DNA from: Rhodocyclaceae bacterium
Lineage (GTDB): Bacteria; Pseudomonadota; Gammaproteobacteria; Burkholderiales; Rhodocyclaceae
Reading direction: 5' to 3'
Assembly: GCA_004379165.1 (NCBI GenBank)
Contig: NKXK01000017.1
Span: 46,646-110,645 of the forward strand
DNA: 64,000 bases
A model generated the notes under the pieces. That model searched no databases, was not told the DNA's origin, and saw only the letters and a list, made by a program, of their open reading frames with translations. Every line of letters begins with the position of its first letter. Position 1 is the stretch's first letter. Shown piece by piece: positions 20,012 to 28,830 of this stretch. Position numbers and translations under genes: made by a program.

Positions 20012-22062
20012 TACGTTCCTTTGCTTCGGGTGACCTTGATTTCCGGTACGCGGGCTGGCCAGATGCCCTTGTCGATTGCGCGTCCTTGCTCGAAAACCAG
20101 CCAGCTCTGGCTGCCGTAATGTGGCAGGCCGCGTTGCAGGGCCAGAATCGCCGCTGCATCACGGCCGGAAATGACCGCCAGCGGGAAGGTGGTCCCCGGT
20201 ACCGTCCAAACCTGCGCGTGGCCTTTGTCCTTGAGTTGAGTCGGGCGCGGCGGCAAGCCGGCTGCGGCCAGTGTCTGGTCGACTTCGGGGTGCGTGCCGG
20301 CAATCAGCACCGGGCTGATGCCGGTAGCGGCAGCCAGTAACTGGGAGACGGTCAGGCGCGTAGGCCGGGCTTCGAAAAATCGCTCGGCAAGTTGATTGAC
20401 AGCGGCCTGGGTATCCCCTGCCGCCGCGACATTGATGACTTGCGGGCTTTTCGCCGCCAGCCATTGACGCAGGATGGGCGGCAACTGGTTAGCAGCGAGC
20501 CTGCGCCAGACACGCATTTCCGGGTCAAGGCGCAGGCTTTGCGGCGCAAAGGGTAGCGCCAGGGTTGCGCGATCGCTGTTCGGCGCCAGCGTAACCCAAA
20601 GGTTTTCCTGACGTCCGGGCGCACGCACCTCAATGGGCAGACGCAGCGGTAAGCTGGCGTTGCGTTTCTGGAAGGTGAGGCTCAGTCGCTGCTGCTTGCC
20701 GGCTTTCGTCAGCTCGGCGCTGGCGATGCGGATGTCGGGCAGGGTGGTTTCATCGAGCCAGGTGCTGAAAAATTCGCCAAGGCGCTGTCCGGACGCCTGT
20801 TCAAATGCGGCCTGCAGGTCATCCCAGTTCGCAACGCGAAATCGCTGTGTTGCCCAGAAGTTGCGGATCCCCTGGTCAAAGGTTTTTTTGCCCAGCTGAT
20901 CGCGCAGCGTGACAAAGAACATCGCGGCTTTGCTGTATCCCACGGTAGCGCCGGCGGCATCGGCACGGGCGCGGAATTCCCGGAGTGAACCGGTTTTCTC
21001 ATCAGCGAAGACGGCAGCATCGCGCAACCAGGACAAGCGCATTTCGCGGGCGGCCACTGTCGATTCATCCTCCTTGTACGCGTAGTCGGCCATGAAGGTG
21101 GTCAGTCCCTCGGACCAGTTACCCTGTTCGTAATCGACATAAACACCATTGCCCCACCAGTTGTGCAGAATTTCGTGGCCGAGCGAGGTATTGCGGATGA
21201 AGGGGAGGCGCAAGACATCGGCGCCGAGATAGGTCAGCGTCGGCATGCCGAAGCCGGTAGGCAAGGGGCTGGCGACGATGGAAAATTCACTGTAAGGGTA
21301 GGCGCCGATGTCGCGGCTGTAGCGTGCGATGTAGGCCTGAGTATCGTCAAGATAGCCCTGCACCAGCTCAGGGACGGCATCGAGTTCTGGCGTGAAGAAG
21401 GTTCTTAAATGTAATGGCTCCTGTCCGGGCCGAGGCACGGTTTTCTCGCGGACAATCCAGGGCCCGGCCATCAGGTCGATGCCATCGGTGGGTTGTATGA
21501 AGTCGAAGGTCGCCCGGTAGCTTTCTCCGGCTTTGGCGGGCAGGGTTTCGGCGGTCCGCTGCCCGGCAACGAGCGCGCGCTGGTCGTGGGGAACGGCCAG
21601 CGTGACCCGATACGAGAACATTGGGCCAGGGCGCGGATACCAGGCAGCACCGGCTGCCAGGAAGCTGCCTGCGGGGGCAGCCATCGGTGGCATGCCACCG
21701 AGGACGCTGCGATGGTCGCGGTTCTTTTCCAGTGCCGGCAGGATGCCTTCATAGCGTATGGTCAGCTTTTGATTCGGCTTGCCGATGTGAATGTGCCATT
21801 GGGGGTAACCCTTTTGACCACCACTGCGCTCTACGGCCAAGGCCTTGTCGCCGGCCCTTGCTTCGCTGATGCGCAACGACTCGTGCAGCGCAAAGCGAAA
21901 GATTGTTTCCCTGGATTCCAGTTCAGCGGTGGCCTTAAATTGCCGGGTTTTCGGGTCGAGTGTCACATCGAGCCGCAGGTCGGGCGCGGTGGCTGCCTGC
22001 GACAGCGGAATGACGAGGTTTAGGAGCAGGAGCGCAGGGTAGAAAAAACGCGGAATAATCAT
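20011..22062 (-). CDS. M1 family metallopeptidase/aminopeptidase
   Basis: NTSLGHEILHNWWGNGVYVDYEQGNWSEGLTTFMADY (HExxH-like HEILHNWW...E). Confidence 0.85.
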   Translation of the reverse strand: MIIPRFFYPALLLLNLVIPLSQAATAPDLRLDVTLDPKTRQFKATAELESRETIFRFALHESLRISEARAGDKALAVERSGGQKGYPQWHIHIGKPNQKLTIRYEGILPALEKNRDHRSVLGGMPPMAAPAGSFLAAGAAWYPRPGPMFSYRVTLAVPHDQRALVAGQRTAETLPAKAGESYRATFDFIQPTDGIDLMAGPWIVREKTVPRPGQEPLHLRTFFTPELDAVPELVQGYLDDTQAYIARYSRDIGAYPYSEFSIVASPLPTGFGMPTLTYLGADVLRLPFIRNTSLGHEILHNWWGNGVYVDYEQGNWSEGLTTFMADYAYKEDESTVAAREMRLSWLRDAAVFADEKTGSLREFRARADAAGATVGYSKAAMFFVTLRDQLGKKTFDQGIRNFWATQRFRVANWDDLQAAFEQASGQRLGEFFSTWLDETTLPDIRIASAELTKAGKQQRLSLTFQKRNASLPLRLPIEVRAPGRQENLWVTLAPNSDRATLALPFAPQSLRLDPEMRVWRRLAANQLPPILRQWLAAKSPQVINVAAAGDTQAAVNQLAERFFEARPTRLTVSQLLAAATGISPVLIAGTHPEVDQTLAAAGLPPRPTQLKDKGHAQVWTVPGTTFPLAVISGRDAAAILALQRGLPHYGSQSWLVFEQGRAIDKGIWPARVPEIKVTRSKGT

Positions 22063-23288
22063 GGTCGGGGTGGAAATTGAATGATGAAATCAAGCTGACT
22101 GTCGCCGCGGGCGATGCGCAGCGGCAGCCAGGTTCCGGGCGGTTGGCGACGGACGGTGAGAACTGCGTCGGCACTGCCACTGGCCGGGCGTCCCGCGATT
22201 TCGATGATGCGATCGCCGCTGCGCAGCCCCGTCTTGTCGGCCAGGCTGCCAGGGGTGACGGCGGTGATCTGCAAGCCGGTCTTGGTGTCTTCGAACACCA
22301 CACCGAGGCGTGGTGGTTCGGGCGGCGGCTCGGCTTTCTCCGGCGTTACGAAGACAGCCGTTGCGAGCCCTGCTTGCAGGTGGGCGCACTCTCCGTCAGC
22401 AGCTACCGGCAGCAGGCTGGCAATTCTGATGACACCTAACGAATTCAGTTGGTTAGGTACGCCATGGCCGAAGCGGATATGGCCACTGCCCATAATGCCG
22501 ACGACCAGCGGCGGCGGGGTGTTCCTCTCCAGGCTGCGCGCCCCATGCAGGCCTTCGGCCATGGCGCGATCCCAGGTCAGCTGGCTGTCGACGAAACCCT
22601 GGAAGGCGCGCTCAGGCGACGTATTGGTTTTTGAGGCGTGCGTACCTGAAGTCTTTTCATGCATCTCGTAGATTTCGCGCAGGTAGGCGAGGTAATCGGG
22701 CTGCGGTGGTGCCGGGCGGCCAACACCCTCCCGCAAGTTTTCCGGTACCTGCTCCCAGGTCTTTTCAGCGACCAGACGCGTCAGTTCGTTATCGACGTTG
22801 AGTGCGCGCATCGGAATCCTGTTCAACCTCGCAAATTCAAACAAGGGCAGATACATCTGCGCGGGATAACGCCAGACCTTGTCCCATTCGGACTGCTTGA
22901 GCAAGGCCTGTGGCGTCAGCGCCCCGGCGACCCACTGATCGAGCACCGCCTGCATGCGTCGGGGGAACATTTCGAAGCCGATCACCATGTCCGGCCTCAG
23001 CGCATGCAGCGCTGCCAGCATCTGCAACTGCCAACGGTGATGATCCTCGCTGTCGTGCTGCTCGCCAAGCAGCACAATATCCTGTTTGACGGAATGCGCA
23101 ACGATTTCCCGAATGTTGGTCTTGGCAGGCGATGCGCCGTTGAGCATCAGCCAGTTGCCACCCGGCTTGCAATAGCTTGGCGTTGTCGGCGGCATGGCCG
23201 GTTTTCGATTGGCCAGCGCGGCGATGGCGATGCCGGCGCTGATGACCATAAAACCGATGAGGAAGGACTTCAAACTGGTTTTCAACAT
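22059..23288 (-). CDS. ChaN family (haem-binding uptake protein-like) with C-terminal PDZ domain
   Basis: DIVLLGEQHDSEDHHRWQLQMLAALHALRPDMVIGFEMFPRRMQAVLDQW; C-terminal LQITAVTPGSLADKTGLRSGDRIIEIAGRP. Confidence 0.8.
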   Translation of the reverse strand: MLKTSLKSFLIGFMVISAGIAIAALANRKPAMPPTTPSYCKPGGNWLMLNGASPAKTNIREIVAHSVKQDIVLLGEQHDSEDHHRWQLQMLAALHALRPDMVIGFEMFPRRMQAVLDQWVAGALTPQALLKQSEWDKVWRYPAQMYLPLFEFARLNRIPMRALNVDNELTRLVAEKTWEQVPENLREGVGRPAPPQPDYLAYLREIYEMHEKTSGTHASKTNTSPERAFQGFVDSQLTWDRAMAEGLHGARSLERNTPPPLVVGIMGSGHIRFGHGVPNQLNSLGVIRIASLLPVAADGECAHLQAGLATAVFVTPEKAEPPPEPPRLGVVFEDTKTGLQITAVTPGSLADKTGLRSGDRIIEIAGRPASGSADAVLTVRRQPPGTWLPLRIARGDSQLDFIIQFPPRP

Positions 23289-23362
23289 GCGATGTGCTCC
23301 CGATTCTGGCCACCGTTACCCTGATTCGACCGCTTCCACGTACCGTGTTTCCCTGTGCTCAT

Positions 23363-24439
23363 TCAACCGATCCTGAGTTTTTCTCCATACCCCGCCAGTT
23401 CCAGATAGCCCTCACCGACGGGCTGGCCATTCTCGCTGGCCCGGATGGCACCTTCCCAATAGACCGCGCCGACCGTGCGCCGGCTGTCCAGTTCCTGGTC
23501 ATCGAACAGCGGATTGAGTTCAAACCGGCGGGGTCCGATGTGCAACTGCCAGGCAACCGGGTAGTCGATGCCGGTACGCGGCGAGCGCCAGCGGCGTTGC
23601 GGCAGGAAATCGACCGCTTGAGGCGGGTAAATTTGGTCGATTTTTCCGGTTGACCTCAGCGAAGCGGCGGCCCAGTGTGCATTGCCCCGGGTGTCGCGCA
23701 AGCGGAAGGCCATCAGGCCGCCACCGTCGTGCAGATTGATGCCGACCCAGTCCCAGCCCTGAGCGTCTGCGGGGAGCAACTCGCTGGACCACTCGTGATC
23801 GAGCCAGGCACGGCCGGTCACGGCTTCGGGGCGGCCAGCGAGCGAAACGGACCCACTGACTGCCAATTGGGGGCGGCTGTAGTAGTAGCTTGCATGCCGC
23901 GGATCGGATGATTTGCTGCTGTAACCGCCCTGGCCGTTGAGCAGGGGCGGGGCGTTGGTGGCAAGCTTCAGATCGTAGGCAAAGTCGCTGGCTTGAACAT
24001 TGGTCTGGTAATGATCGCCGTCCTGGGCGAGCCGCCAGTCGCCGATCCAGACCTGAGTGTAGCCCTCTCTGAAGCCGCTGTCGCCGACACCCACGCGGAC
24101 AGCTCGTTCGGCATGACGCAAGCGGCCCAAGGCCGGGTCGGCAATTGCGGCGTGTGCTAACAGCAGTTGGCGCGGCGCAAAGCGGCTGGCGCTGGTCTCA
24201 CCAATGCCCGTGCGCACCCGAAAAAAGGTGATCTGAAAGCCCAGCGGCCGGCCATCACTTCGCCGCAACCAACCGGTGGCGTACCACCATTCGGTTCGGA
24301 AATCCGGATGCGCGCCGAAGTCATTCGGAAACGCCAGTTTGCGCCCGGGGCGAACCGGCGGGAAATCGACCGCGGCAGACGGGCCGGTTAACAGGCCGTT
24401 TGTGGCCGCCAGTGCGAGAAGGAATTGCCGGCGTTGCAT
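23363..24439 (-). CDS. AttH/CrtC-like lipocalin family protein (carotenoid 1,2-hydratase-like)
   Basis: FPNDFGAHPDFRTEWWYATGWLRRSDGRPLGFQITFFRVR; RAWLDHEWSSELLPADAQGWDWVGINLHDGGGLMAFRLRD. Confidence 0.85.
   Translation of the reverse strand: MQRRQFLLALAATNGLLTGPSAAVDFPPVRPGRKLAFPNDFGAHPDFRTEWWYATGWLRRSDGRPLGFQITFFRVRTGIGETSASRFAPRQLLLAHAAIADPALGRLRHAERAVRVGVGDSGFREGYTQVWIGDWRLAQDGDHYQTNVQASDFAYDLKLATNAPPLLNGQGGYSSKSSDPRHASYYYSRPQLAVSGSVSLAGRPEAVTGRAWLDHEWSSELLPADAQGWDWVGINLHDGGGLMAFRLRDTRGNAHWAAASLRSTGKIDQIYPPQAVDFLPQRRWRSPRTGIDYPVAWQLHIGPRRFELNPLFDDQELDSRRTVGAVYWEGAIRASENGQPVGEGYLELAGYGEKLRIG
23631..23660 (+). repeat. dispersed repeat family, copy H (inside attH-like gene)
   Basis: ATTTGGTCGATTTTTCCGGTTGACCTCAGC. 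Confidence 0.6.
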
Positions 24440-26931
24440 CACCAGTCCTCGCGCACGGCAAACACTGCTGCCTGCTTCATCGCCTGTCGTCCGGCAAGGA
24501 CCGCGGCCAGGCTGGCCAAAAGGACAAGCATGCCGGCGAACAGCAGCAGGCTGCCCCAAGGAATATGCAGATCCATACTCCAGTGAAAGCTCTGACGATT
24601 GACGACCTCAATCAGGATCAATCCGATGCCGCCGCCGGCAAAAAGGCCGGTCAGCACCCCGATACTGGCCACCAGACCCCCTTCACAGGCCAGCATCCCG
24701 ACGATCTGGACGCGGCTGACGCCGAGATGACGCAGCATGCCGAACTCTTTGCGCCGAGTAGCCGCCAGCGAGGCAAAGCTGGCGGCTACGCCAGCCAGTC
24801 CAATCACAATTGCGACCGCTTCCAGCAAGTAGGTGACGGCGAAAGTACGGTCGAAAATCCTCAGGCTGAGTTGACGAATCTCGCCAGGGCGGGCAATTTC
24901 CAGCGCAGCGTCGGCGCCCAGTTGTTGTAGCCGATCGACCACTGCCCCTTCGTTAGCAAGCGATTCAAGATGAATAGCGGCATCGTTTACGTGCAAATCA
25001 CCGGTCATTTTGCGATAGAGCGCCAGGTCGATCATCACGGCGCCAGTCTGGCGCGAGTAATCACGCCAGATACCGTTGACATGAAACTCGCGAAGTTGGC
25101 CGCCCAAGGGCATGTGCACCGCCTTGCCCGGCTGCCAGGCGAACTGATCCGCCATCGCTTCCGATATCCAGAGCGCCGGCAGGGAAGAAAATCTTACCTC
25201 ACTGGCCAGCGGCAGCGTGTGGCCACCGTCTGGCAGCGGGCGGGCAATCAGCGCGACCGGGGCTTTGTCCGCGCCCAGCCGCAATTGCTCGTGGCGGGTG
25301 AATTCGACCTGACGGATGCCCGGCGTCCGCGCAATCGCTGCCTGCAATTCGGGATCCAGATAGGCCGAGCTGTGCGCCCGTCCGGCACGCAGGTAGAGGT
25401 CGGCCGGCAGGAGTTGCGCCAGCCACTCATCGACAGATTCCCGGAATGAGGCGACCATGATCGCCATCGCGACCGCCAGCGCAACACTGGTCAGGACACC
25501 GGCAGACGCAACGACGGCATAGCCGGGAGCGCTGATCAGGCGCGCCGCTGCCAAGCGCCAGGCGACTGATTGACTGATGCCGGCGAGTGATTGCGTGAGT
25601 CCTTGCGCAAAAAAAGGCAACAGACCGATGCCTCCAGTGAGCAACAAGGCAATCGCGAGATAACCTCCAAGCGGCAGGCCATCAATCGGTGGAATGAAGC
25701 AGGCAGCCAGACTCAGGGCCAGCGCAATCAGGCCCCACCATGGTCGGCGATGGGGCTCGATGCTCAGTGCATCCCCGGCAGATTTCAGGGCACGGGCAGG
25801 TGCAATGTCGGCGGCCTGCCGTGCCGGGACTAGCGCACCGGCCAGCCCGGCTAGCAAACCAAGCGCCACGTAAAACGCAGTCAATGCCGGCTTGAACTCA
25901 AGCCGTGGCTGCAAGCCGGAAAAATAGCCGGCACCGAGATCGCCGCCAAGCAGTCGCAACGCAGCCCAGGCGATGGCGTAGCCGAATGCGACGCCAATGA
26001 TGCCGCCGGTCAGTCCGATCAGGGCACCTTCGGCCAGCAGCCAGCGAATCAGGCTTGCTCTTTCCAGGCCGAGCGCCCTCAGGAAGGCAAACTCACTGCG
26101 TCGTTTGACGACGGAGAGCGCCTGTGCCGAGAACACCAGAAACGCACCCGTCAGCAGTGCAATCGCCGCCAGCATACTGAGATTGACCCGGTAAGCACGA
26201 CTGAGATTGCCCGCTTGCTGGCTGGCGGCGGCTGGAGATTCGAGCACGGTACCCGCCGGCAGCCGGTCCTGCAGCCTTTGCTTCAAACGTTCTGGGGTGC
26301 TTGAGACAGCTACGCTCAGGTCAATGCGTGACAGTTTGCCGATGCGGCCAAAACTATCCTGCGCCGCGGCGATGTCCATGACAGCCAGTGGCTGGCCATC
26401 GACCATCCCCGGCAGATCCCCGGCGACGCGCAGACTGATGCTACGGACGCCGTCCTGTAACTTCAGTTCGTCACCGATTCGCACAGCAAACGAATCCTGT
26501 GCCGCCTTGCTCAGAAAAACTGAACGCTCAGCCAGCGTCGCCATGCGATCGGTCGTATCGTGGCTTTGCGGCAGCAAGCGCGGCGCGACGCCCGCCAGCG
26601 TGAAGACATCGACGCCAAGAATGCGTAGCGGCTGTTCGTGGCCAGCGATTTTCGCTGCCACCTCGAGTATGGGCGTCGCTGCGGCGACATCAGGATGGCC
26701 AACGACTTCTTCAAAAAGGGTGTCAGCGAATCCGCTGGCCGGCCCCTGGATGCGCAAGTCTGCCTCGCCAGCCAGGGTGCGAACACCACGTTCAAATTCA
26801 TTGAGCGCCGCTTCATGGATCGCCTGTACGGCCATGCCCAGGGCGATGCCGAGGGTGATGGCCAGCAGCGAGAACAGGGTGGCCAGGCGCCGCTTGCCCA
26901 GGGAACCGATAAAGACTGGCGCCAGGGTCAT
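24439..26931 (-). CDS. FtsX-like ABC transporter permease
   Basis: FLVFSAQALSVVKRRSEFAFLRALGLERASLIRWLLAEGALIGLTGGIIGVAFGY; C-terminal ATRRKEFGMLRHLGVSRVQIVGMLACEG. Confidence 0.9.
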   Translation of the reverse strand: MTLAPVFIGSLGKRRLATLFSLLAITLGIALGMAVQAIHEAALNEFERGVRTLAGEADLRIQGPASGFADTLFEEVVGHPDVAAATPILEVAAKIAGHEQPLRILGVDVFTLAGVAPRLLPQSHDTTDRMATLAERSVFLSKAAQDSFAVRIGDELKLQDGVRSISLRVAGDLPGMVDGQPLAVMDIAAAQDSFGRIGKLSRIDLSVAVSSTPERLKQRLQDRLPAGTVLESPAAASQQAGNLSRAYRVNLSMLAAIALLTGAFLVFSAQALSVVKRRSEFAFLRALGLERASLIRWLLAEGALIGLTGGIIGVAFGYAIAWAALRLLGGDLGAGYFSGLQPRLEFKPALTAFYVALGLLAGLAGALVPARQAADIAPARALKSAGDALSIEPHRRPWWGLIALALSLAACFIPPIDGLPLGGYLAIALLLTGGIGLLPFFAQGLTQSLAGISQSVAWRLAAARLISAPGYAVVASAGVLTSVALAVAMAIMVASFRESVDEWLAQLLPADLYLRAGRAHSSAYLDPELQAAIARTPGIRQVEFTRHEQLRLGADKAPVALIARPLPDGGHTLPLASEVRFSSLPALWISEAMADQFAWQPGKAVHMPLGGQLREFHVNGIWRDYSRQTGAVMIDLALYRKMTGDLHVNDAAIHLESLANEGAVVDRLQQLGADAALEIARPGEIRQLSLRIFDRTFAVTYLLEAVAIVIGLAGVAASFASLAATRRKEFGMLRHLGVSRVQIVGMLACEGGLVASIGVLTGLFAGGGIGLILIEVVNRQSFHWSMDLHIPWGSLLLFAGMLVLLASLAAVLAGRQAMKQAAVFAVREDW

Positions 26932-27581
26932 TGCCGCAGACCCTCGGCGGTCAATTGCAGGGTGCGATCTGCGGTAGCAGCGGCCTCGCGGGAATGGGTG
27001 ACAAGGATGCCGATGGCGCCGAGCTTACGAATACTCTCCCCGAGTAGCTTGAGGACCCGGACGGCATTGGCCGGATCAAGATTGCCGGTGGGCTCGTCGG
27101 CGAGCACCAGTCGCGGGCGATGGACTAGCGCTCGGGCGATGGCGACGCGCTGCAATTCGCCGCCGGAGAGTTCATGTGGCCAACTGGCTACGCGCTCGCC
27201 GAGGCCGACGGCGTCGAGCATTGCTTGCGCAGCGGGGGCGGCATCACAACCCGATTTACCCTGCAACCAGAGTGGCAGGGCAACGTTCTGCAGCAGGTTC
27301 AGATGGGGCAGGACATGGAAGGCCTGAAAAACGAAGCCCAGCTTCTCGCGGCGCCATCTGGTCAGGGCGGCTTCATCGAGTCCGGCAAGATTTTCGCCAT
27401 CAACACAGATGGTTCCCCGATCCGGGCGATCGAGGCCGGCGATCAGATTGAGCAGTGTTGACTTGCCGACGCCAGATTCGCCGACTACGGCGACGTACTC
27501 GCCGTCGTTCAACGACAGCGAGGTGCTTTTGAGTACGATCCGGCCGTTGAAACTGCGGCACAAGTCTCGGATTTCAAGCAT
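26928..27581 (-). CDS. ABC transporter ATP-binding protein (LolD/MacB type)
   Basis: VVGESGVGKSTLLNLIAGLDRPDRGTI; LSGGELQRVAIARALVHRPRLVLADEPTGNLD. Confidence 0.93.
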   Translation of the reverse strand: MLEIRDLCRSFNGRIVLKSTSLSLNDGEYVAVVGESGVGKSTLLNLIAGLDRPDRGTICVDGENLAGLDEAALTRWRREKLGFVFQAFHVLPHLNLLQNVALPLWLQGKSGCDAAPAAQAMLDAVGLGERVASWPHELSGGELQRVAIARALVHRPRLVLADEPTGNLDPANAVRVLKLLGESIRKLGAIGILVTHSREAAATADRTLQLTAEGLRQ

Positions 27582-27600
27582 GTTCGGGAGGTGTTCTGAC

Positions 27601-28032
27601 TTAAAGTCTTAGCGATAGGTCGGAGGCGGGGGCACACGCGGGTTGCTGACTCAGATCGTACTGGATGCCAAGGTAGTAAATCACACGGTTGTCACGATCG
27701 ACGAGAGGACGGATCGACAAGCGATTTAGAAACAATTCGCCGTTCTTGCGGTAGTTGCGCAGCGTTACCGTGCAAGCCTGGTGCTCACGGATCGCAGCGC
27801 GCAAGATCTCGAGCTCGGGTTGGTCGTGATCCGCACCTTGCAGGAATCGGCAGTTCCTGCCAATCATCTCCTCCTGGCTGAATCCCGACATTTCCTGAAA
27901 TACACGATTGACATATACGAGAGGGCAGTCCGGAAGATCCGGATCGGAGAGGGTAACCCCGTTGACACATGAGTCGAGAATCTGAGTCAGGACGTAGGGA
28001 ATGAGACCGTCATCTTTACTTGTAATGAACAT
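27601..28032 (-). CDS. stand-alone short LOV (PAS) photoreceptor protein
   Basis: LVYVNRVFQEMSGFSQEEMIGRNCRFLQGADHDQPELEILRAAIREHQACTVTLRNYRKNGELFLNRLSIRPL: canonical LOV GRNCRFLQ plus N..N..L..Q pattern; GGGAG RBS before ATG. Confidence 0.88.
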   Translation of the reverse strand: MFITSKDDGLIPYVLTQILDSCVNGVTLSDPDLPDCPLVYVNRVFQEMSGFSQEEMIGRNCRFLQGADHDQPELEILRAAIREHQACTVTLRNYRKNGELFLNRLSIRPLVDRDNRVIYYLGIQYDLSQQPACAPASDLSLRL

Positions 28033-28100
28033 GATTGCTGCTCCCAAAAATTGGTCGGATGTGCCTTTGGATCGGGTTCTTACACAACGGAGCGGGGGGT

Positions 28101-28553
28101 TTAACCGTCATCGAGCATCTCTTTCTCAATTAAAAGCTTGAGGCGTTTGACGGTACGTTTGGCGCCTTCCTCGAGCGCCAGGCGGATCAGCTTCTCGAAC
28201 GGTCGGAACCTTGACTCAATTTCGCGCAGCTCGAAGGTGAAGGTCAGTCGGGTCGAGGCATTGAGATCCTGAAATTCATAGGTTGAAACGTAGGGGGCAT
28301 TCACGCCGCGAAAAACTACCCGGTGCGGCGACACCATCTCGCTCACCTCAAAAATCGAATCGCTTTTGTGCCCCTGGTCGACACGGATTTGCCGGGCCTG
28401 AAATCCGGCCTGCACCGGACCGGAACTCAGCGGCTCGAGACAGGTCACTTCGGGTGACCAGCGCGGGTAGTTCTTGGGAAATTCCTTCGCTACGAAGCGA
28501 AATACCTGCTCGACTTCGTGTAACACCAGCACGTCAGCCTTGGTTGCAATCAT
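28101..28553 (-). CDS. SRPBCC (START/polyketide cyclase-like) family protein
   Basis: MIATKADVLVLHEVEQVFRFVAKEFPKNYPRWSPEVTCLEPL...STYEFQDLNASTRLTFTFEL. Confidence 0.75.
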   Translation of the reverse strand: MIATKADVLVLHEVEQVFRFVAKEFPKNYPRWSPEVTCLEPLSSGPVQAGFQARQIRVDQGHKSDSIFEVSEMVSPHRVVFRGVNAPYVSTYEFQDLNASTRLTFTFELREIESRFRPFEKLIRLALEEGAKRTVKRLKLLIEKEMLDDG

Positions 28554-28603
28554 TTAGCTCTCCTCGACGCATCGTTACTTGATGATCGACCCAAAAGTAT
28601 TAA

Positions 28604-28616
28604 TTGTCTAGGACAA
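28604..28616. promoter_or_regulatory. palindromic box TTGTC-TAG-GACAA upstream of SRPBCC-LOV cluster
   Basis: TTGTCTAGGACAA, 5-bp perfect arms. Confidence 0.55.
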
Positions 28617-28723
28617 ATTAAGTTTTTGATGTTATCCGCTGTTAAGTCTGGAGTCGATTCTATGCAATATTTATCATGTAAATCGCGAATAAATCCGCGT
28701 ACCCTGAAATTCGCAATGTAGAA

Positions 28724-28736
28724 TTGTCATAGACAA
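28724..28736. promoter_or_regulatory. palindromic box TTGTC-ATA-GACAA upstream of the divergent alpha/beta hydrolase
   Basis: TTGTCATAGACAA, identical arms to 28604..28616. Confidence 0.55.
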
Positions 28737-28830
28737 CCTATTGATGGCCAGCTGTGGGTACATGATTTTGCCAAGCAGAAAATTTCGTTGTTGGCAGTCA
28801 TGGCGGAATGCATGAATCCGGAGGTTGAAA

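Noticed and set aside
24400-24930. plus-strand ORFs opposite the FtsX permease
   Set aside because: Shadow ORFs overlapping a conserved permease gene.
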